Part shown: positions 1 through 6,114 of the stretch, one piece after another
Numbering within the stretch: position 1 is the first letter of the stretch
How the letters are laid out: each line of letters begins with the position of its first letter
DNA from: an uncultured Clostridia bacterium
GTDB taxonomy: Bacteria; Bacillota; Clostridia; Christensenellales; Borkfalkiaceae
Assembly (NCBI GenBank): GCA_947088135.1
Contig: CAMUFJ010000044.1
Location: 1 to 10,084 of the forward strand
Reading direction: 5' to 3'
Length of the DNA stretch: 10,084 nt
Position numbers and translations under genes: made by a program
Notes under the pieces: model-generated
What the model was told of the DNA's origin: nothing
The model's input: the letters and a program-made list of their open reading frames with translations, nothing else
Databases searched by the model: none

Positions 1-41
1 TGAATTGGGCGACGGCGCTAATAAGAGGATATAACGAATGA
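1..41 (+). CDS. Possible 3' end of an upstream gene (partial)
   Basis: Reading from base 3, the frame stays open as NWATALIRGYNE and stops at the TGA at 39–41. That TGA overlaps the ATG of the GNAT gene at 38–40 in an ATGA arrangement, typical of translationally coupled genes. A second open frame from base 2 (ELGDGANKRI) stops at 32–34, so the choice rests only on the overlap. Twelve residues are too few to name a family. Confidence 0.35.
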   Translation, partial: NWATALIRGYNE

Positions 42-502
42 CCATAGAGCTTATAAAGGAAAACGAAATACAAGAAACTTGCGATATGGTAGCCCGCGCG
101 TGTAAAAATTCGGTTTTTGCCGAGTTTTATCCGCAACAGCCGAAATATTTTTCTATTGCGTATGACGAAATAAAGCAAAAAGCCGAATACGGACATTTCT
201 ATGTTGTGAAAGAATGCGGCAAAATTATCGGATGCGGGTGTATCGGCGCTTATTGGGACAGTTTGACGGAAAGTTGGATAAACACTATTTTTGTTGAGCC
301 GTCCCATCAACATAAAGGAATCGGCAAGAAAATCATAGAACATTTGGAAAGCGACGAATATGCGAAGAGAGCAAACCGCATTGAAATTCATTCGGCAATA
401 TCGGCGATACCGTTCTATCGCAAATTAGGCTACGAACATAAACACGGAGATTTGTCTTATAAGGACGGAATGTTCGACCTTGAAAAGTTTTTTAATAAAT
501 AG
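38..502 (+). CDS. GNAT family N-acetyltransferase
   Basis: This 154-residue protein is a single-domain GNAT enzyme that would transfer an acetyl group from acetyl-CoA to an amine or other acceptor in the cytoplasm; the substrate cannot be read. Motif A is clear: a beta strand (INTIFVEP, about 81–88) leads into Gln91-His-Lys-Gly94-Ile-Gly96, the Q-x-x-G-x-G pyrophosphate loop that binds CoA. The C-terminal motif B region has AIPFYRKLGYE, the usual end of the fold. The length is normal for a minimal GNAT. The ATG at 38 follows an AAGAGGA ribosome site about 9 bases upstream and may overlap the stop of an upstream gene. Downstream, 41 bases separate it from the tautomerase gene, so one transcript is likely. 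The fold is certain; the substrate is unknown. Confidence 0.92.
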   Translation: MTIELIKENEIQETCDMVARACKNSVFAEFYPQQPKYFSIAYDEIKQKAEYGHFYVVKECGKIIGCGCIGAYWDSLTESWINTIFVEPSHQHKGIGKKIIEHLESDEYAKRANRIEIHSAISAIPFYRKLGYEHKHGDLSYKDGMFDLEKFFNK

Positions 503-543
503 ATTTTAACGGTTGTTCGCCACAAAATAAAAAGGAGTAAATA

Positions 544-744
544 ATGCCTTATATCAAAATCGAAAGCGGTAAATTGACCGACGAACAAAAAATGTTGCTT
601 ATAAAGCGCGTAACCGAAGTCTCTGCGGAAATTATGAATATTCCGCAAGAATTTTTTACAACCACCATTACGGAATTGCCCGATAAAAACTTCGGTATCG
701 GCGGCAAAACCATCGATATTATCAAAGACGAGTACAAAAAATGA
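544..744 (+). CDS. 4-oxalocrotonate tautomerase family protein
   Basis: This 66-residue protein belongs to the small tautomerase superfamily, whose members use an N-terminal proline, exposed when Met1 is removed, as a general base for keto-enol tautomerisation. Pro2 is present, and the second half has ITE..DKNFGIGGKTI, matching the family FGIGG segment including the active-site Phe (Phe50 in the Pseudomonas enzyme). By eye, the position of catalytic Arg39 of 4-OT is a Thr here, and Arg11 is replaced by Lys. The classical 2-hydroxymuconate substrate is therefore doubtful, and this is more likely a tautomerase-like enzyme of unknown substrate. AAAGGAG at about 532–537 precedes the ATG with good spacing. 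The stop overlaps the start of the next gene by 4 bases (ATGA), indicating translational coupling to the metallohydrolase. Confidence 0.9.
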   Translation: MPYIKIESGKLTDEQKMLLIKRVTEVSAEIMNIPQEFFTTTITELPDKNFGIGGKTIDIIKDEYKK

Positions 745-1502
745 AAGATTGGTTTACAATAGATAAAATCGACGAAACGACTTATATTATAAGCGAATAC
801 CGCCACCCAGAAGAAACACACTGCTATCTTTTAATCGGCAGCGAGCGTTGTCTTTTGATTGATACGGGACTTGGCATTTGCAATATATATGACGAAGTCC
901 GTAAGCTGACGAACAAACCCGTTACCGCCGTTGCAACGCATATTCATTGGGATCATATAGGCGGTCATAAATATTTCCCCGATTTTTACGCCCATAAAGC
1001 TGAGTTGGATTGGTTGAACTGTAAGTTTCCGCTTTCTATTCAAACCGTCCGCGATATGGTAATAGACCGTTGCGATTTGCCCGAAGGCTTTGACGTAAGC
1101 AAGTACGAGATGTTTCAGGGAACACCAACGAAGGTGTTAAACGGCGGCGAAATAATTGATTTGGGCAATAGAAAAATCGAAGTCTTACATACCGCAGGGC
1201 ATTCGCCGGGACACCTTTGCTTTTGGGAGCGAGAGCGCGGCTACATATTTACGGGCGACTTGATTTATAAAGATACGTTGATTGCTTATTATCCGTCCAC
1301 CAATCCCGAAGCGTATTTACGCTCGCTCGAAGTTATAGCCGCATTACCGTCTAACAGATTGTTTCCCGCGCACCACTCGCTTGATATTCAACCCGAAATA
1401 GCGGTTAGGATGAGAGATACTTTCCGTGAACTGAAAGCGCAAGGCAAACTACATCACGGCGCAGGCACTTTTGATTACGGCGATTGGGCGGTGTGGTTAT
1501 AA
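741..1502 (+). CDS. MBL-fold metallo-hydrolase
   Basis: This 253-residue cytoplasmic protein has a complete metallo-beta-lactamase-fold metal site: His67-x-His69-x-Asp71-His72 (THIHWDHIGG), His154 within HTAGHSPGH, bridging Asp173 in FTGD, and His211 in PAHH. These are the ligands of a dinuclear Zn or Fe hydrolase such as glyoxalase II-like enzymes, and the strand LLIDTG (about 38–43) precedes the site as expected. The family includes thioesterases, lactonases and phosphodiesterases, and I cannot choose among them. No signal peptide is seen, which argues against a secreted beta-lactamase. The start overlaps the tautomerase stop by 4 bases, so the two are probably made together and might act on linked metabolites; that link is inference. 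The next gene begins 21 bases downstream with its own ribosome site. Confidence 0.93.
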   Translation: MKDWFTIDKIDETTYIISEYRHPEETHCYLLIGSERCLLIDTGLGICNIYDEVRKLTNKPVTAVATHIHWDHIGGHKYFPDFYAHKAELDWLNCKFPLSIQTVRDMVIDRCDLPEGFDVSKYEMFQGTPTKVLNGGEIIDLGNRKIEVLHTAGHSPGHLCFWERERGYIFTGDLIYKDTLIAYYPSTNPEAYLRSLEVIAALPSNRLFPAHHSLDIQPEIAVRMRDTFRELKAQGKLHHGAGTFDYGDWAVWL

Positions 1503-1523
1503 AAATTATAACGGAGTTGAAAT

Positions 1524-1982
1524 ATGGAACAGTTGATATTCAGTTTACCCGATTTTGCAAACGGTGATACGTTTCCTATCGACCACACAGGCAGAGGGAA
1601 AGATTTGTCGCCCGAAATTGTAATTGAAAATCTTTCCGATAACGCCAAAACACTTGCGGTTACTTTGGAAGATATAAGCCACCCGATAAAAAACTTTACG
1701 CATTGGATTATTTGGAATATTCCGGCAACAAGCAAAATCGAACAGGCAATCCCGAAAGGAAAATACATTTCGAATATAGGCGCAACACAAGGTATAGCAT
1801 ACGGTATGCACAGATACGCCGGTCCGAAACCGCCGCACGGTAAAACACATAAATATCGCATAACGGTTTATGCGTTAGATTGTTCGATAGACTTATCTGC
1901 GATTAAACGGAAAAAGCACTTTCTCAAAAAAGCCGAAAATCATATTTTGCAAAAAGGTTCTCTTGAATATAAGTTTGAGTAA
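1524..1982 (+). CDS. YbhB/YbcL family (PEBP/Raf kinase inhibitor-like) protein
   Basis: This 152-residue protein belongs to the phosphatidylethanolamine-binding protein family in its bacterial YbhB/YbcL form. Seen motifs are GKDLSPEI (about 25–32), the conserved strand FTHWIIWNIP with His60, and the ligand-pocket segment YAGPKPPHGKTHKYRITVYALD (98–119), which carries GPxPPxG and the His109/Tyr111 pair. The family binds small anionic ligands; bacterial functions are mostly unestablished. There is no signal peptide, so it should be cytoplasmic like YbhB. A CGGAG site at 1512–1516 sits 7 bases before the ATG. It is the last gene of the left block. I see no convincing terminator after it; instead the end of an IS remnant begins 27 bases beyond the stop, so the native 3' end may have been lost. 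Confidence 0.93.
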   Translation: MEQLIFSLPDFANGDTFPIDHTGRGKDLSPEIVIENLSDNAKTLAVTLEDISHPIKNFTHWIIWNIPATSKIEQAIPKGKYISNIGATQGIAYGMHRYAGPKPPHGKTHKYRITVYALDCSIDLSAIKRKKHFLKKAENHILQKGSLEYKFE

Positions 1983-2008
1983 ACCAAAAGTCGAAAGATC
2001 TGTTGAAA

Positions 2009-2044
2009 TGCACCCCAAAAGTTAGACAAACTAATGGAGGTGCA
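2009..2044 (+). repeat. Imperfect inverted repeat at the IS end that pairs with the OrfA ribosome site
   Basis: TGCACC at 2009–2014 pairs with GGTGCA at 2039–2044, and AGTT (2020–2023) can pair with AACT (2029–2032), giving an interrupted stem. The right arm contains GGAGG at 2036–2040, the presumed ribosome binding site of the transposase fragment. Transcripts entering from outside the element would therefore fold over this site, a known way for IS elements to limit transposase synthesis. The pairing is seen in the sequence; the function is inference from related elements. Confidence 0.5.
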
Positions 2045-2052
2045 TATTTTTT

Positions 2053-2217
2053 ATGAGAAAGAAAGGAACAAAGAACCACAAATATAGCGCGGAGTTCAAA
2101 ATATCTGTTATAATGGATATGCGAGCAAATCACTTAGGCTATCGAGAAACGGCAAGGAAAAACCGTGAAAACGAAAAGCTAGTGAAAAGCTTAATTTCAT
2201 GCCTGTTGATTTGTTGA
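2053..2217 (+). pseudogene. Truncated IS3-family transposase OrfA
   Basis: A 54-codon frame starts at the ATG at 2053 and ends at the TGA at 2215–2217. Residues 1–36 (MRKKGTKNHKYSAEFK..., then GYRETARK) look like the N-terminal helix-turn-helix of IS3/IS150 OrfA, in which KYSAEFK followed by a short helix and a second helix recognises the element ends. A normal OrfA runs to about 100–175 residues with a leucine-zipper-like coiled coil. Here the sequence after residue 36 (NRENEKLVKS...) may be a short joined piece of that coil or unrelated DNA, and then stops. OrfB, the DDE catalytic part, is missing, so the fragment cannot transpose by itself. It might still be translated from GGAGG at 2036–2040. 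Confidence 0.6.
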
Positions 2218-2242
2218 CATTATTTTTATTTTGTGATAGCAT
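2214..2242 (+). promoter_or_regulatory. Sigma-A-type promoter for the ABC exporter operon
   Basis: A perfect TTGACA -35 box at 2214–2219 is followed after exactly 17 bases by TAGCAT at 2237–2242, and TG at 2234–2235 gives an extended -10. Transcription would start near 2249, about 40 bases before the exporter start codon. The -35 box overlaps the TGA stop (2215–2217) of the IS transposase fragment. This is a motif match only, with no transcript data. Confidence 0.62.
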
Positions 2243-2257
2243 AGTAATAATTACGAT
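2241..2257. promoter_or_regulatory. Operator-like palindrome at the predicted exporter transcription start
   Basis: GTAAT-A-ATTAC at 2244–2254 is a perfect 11-base palindrome, and AT/AT flanks at 2241–2242 and 2256–2257 extend it to 17 bases with one mismatch per arm. Its centre (2249) falls on the predicted transcription start, where a dimeric MarR- or TetR-type repressor commonly binds. Exporters of this type are often controlled by such regulators, but none is encoded beside it here. In AT-rich DNA a short palindrome can occur by chance. Confidence 0.35.
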
Positions 2258-2275
2258 TTTAAAGTTACCAATAAA

Positions 2276-2292
2276 AAGGAGATGATTTTTTG
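2276..2292 (+). promoter_or_regulatory. Ribosome binding site that selects a TTG start
   Basis: AAGGAG at 2276–2281 lies 8 bases before TTG at 2290–2292, the only start codon in the exporter frame with proper spacing. The ATG at 2282–2284 is in another frame, and the first in-frame ATG (2341) would remove about 17 residues of the N-terminal region. A TTG start usually lowers translation. Confidence 0.75.
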
Positions 2293-4065
2293 TTTAAACG
2301 GCTTTCTAAATCTATCAGAGAGTATAAGCTTGCCTCGATCATGTCGCCGTTGTTCGTTATTCTGGAAGTCATTCTCGAATGCCTGATACCGCTTGTCATC
2401 ATCTATCTTGGAAAAGCGATAGAAAACGATATTTCCATGTGGCACTGGGGCAGCAGTATTAAGGACCTCGGAATCGGACAGTATGCTATTATTCTGATTG
2501 CAATGGCGATTTTGTCGCTTGCTTGCGGCGCGCTCGCGGGTGCGTTTTGCGCCAATGCTTCGGCAGGGTTTGCCAAAAACCTCAGAAAAGACTTGTTTTA
2601 TAAAGTGCAGGAGTTTTCTTTCGAGAATATCGACAAATTTTCAACCTCTTCTCTTGTTACCCGCATGACGACGGACGTTTCCAATGCGCAATTTTCCTAT
2701 ATGATGGTTGTGCGTATGGCATTCCGTTGCCCCGTTATGCTCGTCTTTTCCGTTGTTATGGCGTTTGTGATCGGCGGACAGCTTGCCTGGATTTTCATCG
2801 CCGTGATTCCTCCGCTTGCGATTCTCTTGTTTGTGATCATGAAAAAGGCAATGCCTCTTTTCCGTCGGGTATTCAAAAAGTACGATAACCTCAACGAGTC
2901 GGTACAGGAGAACGTAAAGGGGATGCGCGTCGTAAAATCTTACGTGCGCGAGGAGTACGAGAAACAAAAATTCAACAATGCGTCAGACTCTCTTTGCATC
3001 GACTTTACGAAAGCGGAACGGTTGCTTGCATGGAGCAACCCCGTCATGCAGCTTTTCTTTTACGGCGTGCTGTCGTCGGTGCTTTTCGTCGGGTGCTACG
3101 TCAGTTTGAAAGATCCGAATAATCTAATGGATATGACGTGGGAAATTTCCCAGCTCGTCGTATACGGGATGCAGGTTCTTATGTCGCTGATGATGCTTTC
3201 CATGGTATTCGTCATGATCACCATGTCCATGGAGAGCCTTCGCCGTATCGACGAGGTGCTTCAAGAGGGGAGCACCCTGCACAATCCCGAAAATCCCGTC
3301 TACGAGGTTTCGGACGGCAGTATCGATTTTGAGAACGTCGCGTTCAAGTATTCCGCAAACGCGGAGCGCAACGTGCTCGAAAACATCGATTTACATATCA
3401 AATCGGGCGAAACGATCGGCATTATCGGCGGAACGGGTTCAAGTAAAACTTCGCTCGTCAATCTCGTTTCCCGTTTGTACGACGCGAGCGAGGGCTGCGT
3501 GAAGGTGGGCGGAAGGGACGTGCGCGAGTACGACATTACCACTCTTCGAAACCAAGTCGCCGTCGTGTTGCAGAAGAATATGCTTTTCTCGGGCACCATC
3601 AAAGAAAATCTCCGTTGGGGCGACGAGAATGCGACGGACGAAGAAATTGAAGAGGCTTGCCGTCTTGCGCAGGCGGACGAATTCGTGAGGAGCTTCCCGG
3701 ACGGCTACAATACCCATATCGAGCAGGGGGGCACCAACGTTTCGGGCGGGCAGAAACAGCGTCTTTGCATTGCCCGCGCTCTTCTCAAAAAACCCAAGGT
3801 GCTCATTTTGGACGACTCGACGAGCGCCGTCGACACCAAGACGGACGCGCTTATCCGTAAGGGCTTTAAGGAATATTTGCCCGAAACCACCAAGCTCATC
3901 ATTGCACAGCGCACCTCTTCGGTGGAGGACGCCGACCGCATTATCGTCATGGACGGCGGAAAGATCAACGCCGTGGGGACGCACAAAGAGCTTTTAAAGA
4001 GCAACGCGATCTATTCCGAAGTGTACAATTCTCAGAACAAGGGAGGGAAGAGCGATGAAGAATAA
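2290..4065 (+). CDS. Heterodimeric ABC exporter, half-transporter with degenerate ATPase site
   Basis: This 591-residue inner-membrane protein is a type IV ABC exporter half: a six-helix transmembrane domain (about 1–320) fused to a nucleotide-binding domain (about 335–585). The NBD shows Walker A at 380–387 (GGTGSSKT, with Ser385 where Gly is usual), Q-loop Gln428, a canonical signature VSGGQ at 484–488, Walker B LILDDS with Asp509 in place of the catalytic Glu, and Gln540 in place of the switch His. Its own Walker A/B side should thus bind but scarcely hydrolyse ATP, as in TM287/288, BmrCD and LmrCD. It needs the next gene product, whose start overlaps its end by 11 bases, to form the pump. 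The TTG start is set by AAGGAG 8 bases upstream. Substrates are probably amphipathic compounds, drugs or peptides, but cannot be read. The family is certain; the substrate is unknown. Confidence 0.96.
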   Translation: MFKRLSKSIREYKLASIMSPLFVILEVILECLIPLVIIYLGKAIENDISMWHWGSSIKDLGIGQYAIILIAMAILSLACGALAGAFCANASAGFAKNLRKDLFYKVQEFSFENIDKFSTSSLVTRMTTDVSNAQFSYMMVVRMAFRCPVMLVFSVVMAFVIGGQLAWIFIAVIPPLAILLFVIMKKAMPLFRRVFKKYDNLNESVQENVKGMRVVKSYVREEYEKQKFNNASDSLCIDFTKAERLLAWSNPVMQLFFYGVLSSVLFVGCYVSLKDPNNLMDMTWEISQLVVYGMQVLMSLMMLSMVFVMITMSMESLRRIDEVLQEGSTLHNPENPVYEVSDGSIDFENVAFKYSANAERNVLENIDLHIKSGETIGIIGGTGSSKTSLVNLVSRLYDASEGCVKVGGRDVREYDITTLRNQVAVVLQKNMLFSGTIKENLRWGDENATDEEIEEACRLAQADEFVRSFPDGYNTHIEQGGTNVSGGQKQRLCIARALLKKPKVLILDDSTSAVDTKTDALIRKGFKEYLPETTKLIIAQRTSSVEDADRIIVMDGGKINAVGTHKELLKSNAIYSEVYNSQNKGGKSDEE

Positions 4066-6007
4066 AGCTTCTATGCAAAAACGCCCGCCCGTACAAAAGG
4101 GAATCTTAAAGCGGGTCATTAAATCCGTGTTCCATTATTATCCCCGTATGCTTCCCATCGCGCTTGCATGCATCGTGTTTAACGCTGTTGTAAGTTCGCT
4201 TCCGTCCCTCTTCATGCAAGAGGTGTTCGGGGCGCTCAAAGATGCGGTTGCAAGCGGTCGGGATTGGTCTGAGGCTTGGACGACGATCACCTATCCCATG
4301 CTCATTCTCATCGGGTTGTACGTACTTTCGCTCATTTCGGGCGCGGTGTATAAACAGCTGTTTGCCATTCTCACGCAGGGATATTTAAGTAAAATGCGCG
4401 AGAAAATGTTTAACGGGATGCAGGACTTGCCCATTCGCTATTTCGATACGCACAACCACGGCGATATCATGAGTTATTACACCAACGATATCGACGCGTT
4501 GCGTCAGATGGTGGCGGAGAGCCTTCCGCAAATCCTCGCCTCGGCAATCATGGTGACAACGCTGTTCATCATTATGCTCTATTACAGCATTTGGCTTACT
4601 CTCATCGTTATCGGCGGAATTTTGTTCGTCCTGCTTGTTACAAAGATCGTAGGGGGAGGCGCTTCCAAATACTTCATCGGACAGCAACGCGCCGTCGCGC
4701 GAACGGAAGGGTTCGTGGAAGAAATGATGCACGGGCAAAAGGTGGTAAAATCCTTCTGCCACGAGGAACAGGCAAAGGCCGATTTCGATAAGGTCAACGA
4801 TCACCTCTTCGATCAAACCAACCGAGCCAACCGTTACGCGAATATGCTGATGCCCATTTTGGGAAATATCGGGCACGTCATGTACGTGGTTATCACGCTC
4901 ATCGGCGCGGTGTTCATCTTGAACGGCGTTACCAACGTAAGTCTTTCCGGTTCCGTCTTTTACGAAACGTTGGAAGGCGGGGCGATCAGCACCGCCGCGG
5001 GAATCGTCCTCTTGGTGGCGTTCTTGCAGACGACGCGTCAGTTCTTCAACAACATCAATCAGGTTTCCCAGCAGGTCAACTCCGTCGTAATGGGCTTTGC
5101 GGGCGCACAGCGCGTCTTTAATCTCATTGACGAGAAGCCCGAAGAGGACGAGGGCTACGTTACCCTCGTACATGCCACGGAGGAGAACGGGGAGATTAAG
5201 GAAAGCCCCGTTCGTACGGGCATTTGGGCATGGAAGCATCCTCATCAGGACGGCACCGTTACCTTTACGAAGCTTACGGGCGACGTGAGAATGTTCGACG
5301 TCGATTTCGGATACTCCGAGGACAAAATCGTTCTGCACGACGTAAGCCTATACGCCCGCCCCGGGGAGAAAATTGCTTTCGTGGGCGCAACGGGCGCAGG
5401 AAAGACGACCATCACCAACCTTTTAACGCGCTTTTACGACATTGCGGACGGTAAGATTCGTTACGACGGCATCAATATCAACAAAATCAAGAAATCGGCG
5501 CTCAGAAAGTCGCTCGGCATGGTGTTGCAGGATACCAACCTGTTTACGGGAACGGTCATGGAGAATATCCGTTACGGCAACTTGGAAGCGACGGACGAAG
5601 AGTGTATCGCCGCCGCAAAACTTGCGGGTGCGGACGACTTTATCACCCGTTTGCCGGAGGGATACCAAACCAAACTCAATCAGGGCGGAGCAAACCTCTC
5701 GCAAGGACAGCGCCAGCTTCTTTCCATTGCCCGCGCCGCCGTTGCCGACCCGCCCGTTATGATTTTGGACGAGGCGACGAGCAGTATCGATACCCGTACG
5801 GAGGAAATCGTGCAGAGAGGTATGGATAAGCTCATGGAGGGCAGAACGGTATTCGTCATCGCGCATAGGCTTTCTACCGTCAAGAATTCCAACGTCATCA
5901 TGGTGCTCGACCACGGCAGAGTCATCGAGCGCGGTACGCACGAACAGCTCATCGCCGAAAAGGGGCAGTACTACCAGCTCTACACGGGCGCGTTCGAGTT
6001 GGAATAA
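4055..6007 (+). CDS. Heterodimeric ABC exporter, half-transporter with catalytic ATPase site
   Basis: This 650-residue partner half-exporter has a transmembrane domain at about 20–355 and an NBD at about 410–645. The hydrolytic residues are intact: Walker A 444–451 (GATGAGKT), Walker B MILDE with Glu573, and switch His604. Its signature is LSQGQ (548–552), with Gln550 where LSGGQ has Gly; this altered signature faces the degenerate Walker A/B of the partner. The two proteins together therefore form one active and one dead site, the classic asymmetric exporter. A linker of roughly 45 residues (about 366–412, ending in WAWKHPHQDGT and TKLTGD) lies before the NBD and is longer than in homodimeric exporters; I believe it is a feature of clostridial members of this group, from memory. 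GGAGG at 4042–4046 lies 8 bases before the ATG, inside the previous gene. It ends the operon; a terminator follows 24 bases later. Confidence 0.96.
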   Translation: MKNKASMQKRPPVQKGILKRVIKSVFHYYPRMLPIALACIVFNAVVSSLPSLFMQEVFGALKDAVASGRDWSEAWTTITYPMLILIGLYVLSLISGAVYKQLFAILTQGYLSKMREKMFNGMQDLPIRYFDTHNHGDIMSYYTNDIDALRQMVAESLPQILASAIMVTTLFIIMLYYSIWLTLIVIGGILFVLLVTKIVGGGASKYFIGQQRAVARTEGFVEEMMHGQKVVKSFCHEEQAKADFDKVNDHLFDQTNRANRYANMLMPILGNIGHVMYVVITLIGAVFILNGVTNVSLSGSVFYETLEGGAISTAAGIVLLVAFLQTTRQFFNNINQVSQQVNSVVMGFAGAQRVFNLIDEKPEEDEGYVTLVHATEENGEIKESPVRTGIWAWKHPHQDGTVTFTKLTGDVRMFDVDFGYSEDKIVLHDVSLYARPGEKIAFVGATGAGKTTITNLLTRFYDIADGKIRYDGININKIKKSALRKSLGMVLQDTNLFTGTVMENIRYGNLEATDEECIAAAKLAGADDFITRLPEGYQTKLNQGGANLSQGQRQLLSIARAAVADPPVMILDEATSSIDTRTEEIVQRGMDKLMEGRTVFVIAHRLSTVKNSNVIMVLDHGRVIERGTHEQLIAEKGQYYQLYTGAFELE

Positions 6008-6030
6008 CAACGGCTGATATTACAAAATAC

Positions 6031-6073
6031 AAAAGACTTATTCTTCGGGAATTCGACGGAATAAGTCTTTTTT
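6031..6073 (+). terminator. Rho-independent terminator of the exporter operon
   Basis: AAAAGACTTATTC at 6031–6043 is perfectly complementary to GAATAAGTCTTTT at 6059–6071, giving a 13-pair stem followed by T residues to 6073. The loop contains a further TCG/CGA mini-stem. The A-run on the left arm means it could also end transcripts on the opposite strand, although no opposing gene is seen. Confidence 0.88.
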
Positions 6074-6096
6074 CATGCCTCGGGAAGCATTATAAT
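6052..6096 (+). promoter_or_regulatory. Candidate spoIIG promoter with a Spo0A box
   Basis: A perfect TATAAT -10 sits at 6091–6096, with a predicted start near 6103 and the spoIIGA ATG at 6115. No TTGACA-like -35 lies 17 bases upstream; only a T-run is there. TTCGACG at 6052–6058 matches the Spo0A box TTCGACA (reverse of TGTCGAA) at six of seven bases, about 45–51 bases before the start. In Bacillus subtilis the spoIIG promoter also lacks a normally spaced -35 and is activated by Spo0A bound just upstream. The -10 is clear; the Spo0A box is a tentative reading of a short motif. Confidence 0.42.
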
Positions 6097-6114
6097 AGCG
6101 GAACGGAGCAGGGT

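Larger units (their letters stand above)
2009..2217 (+). mobile_element. Degenerate left end of an IS3-family (IS150-like) element
   Basis: The sequence TGCACCCCAAAAGTTAGACA at 2009–2028 resembles the terminal inverted repeats of IS150-group IS3 elements, which typically carry a CCCCAAAAGTTAGACA-like core. A truncated OrfA begins 25 bases further in. No OrfB, no frameshift window and no matching right inverted repeat (expected TGTCTAACTTTTGGGG-like) is visible before the exporter gene, so most of the element has been deleted. The 26 bases before it (1983–2008) show nothing recognisable. The right boundary is uncertain: similarity to a transposase is convincing only to about 2160. Confidence 0.6.

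Noticed and set aside
2173..2191. Short direct repeat GAAAAGCT twice, 11 bases apart, in the IS remnant
   Set aside because: Eight bases in AT-rich DNA is within chance expectation, and there is no third copy, so not an iteron or CRISPR.
4385..5338. Long - strand open frame of 317 codons opposite the second ABC gene
   Set aside because: It lies wholly within a gene with complete ABC motifs, has low-complexity His/Asp/Arg-rich composition typical of antisense readings of GC-biased codons, and shows no recognisable domain.
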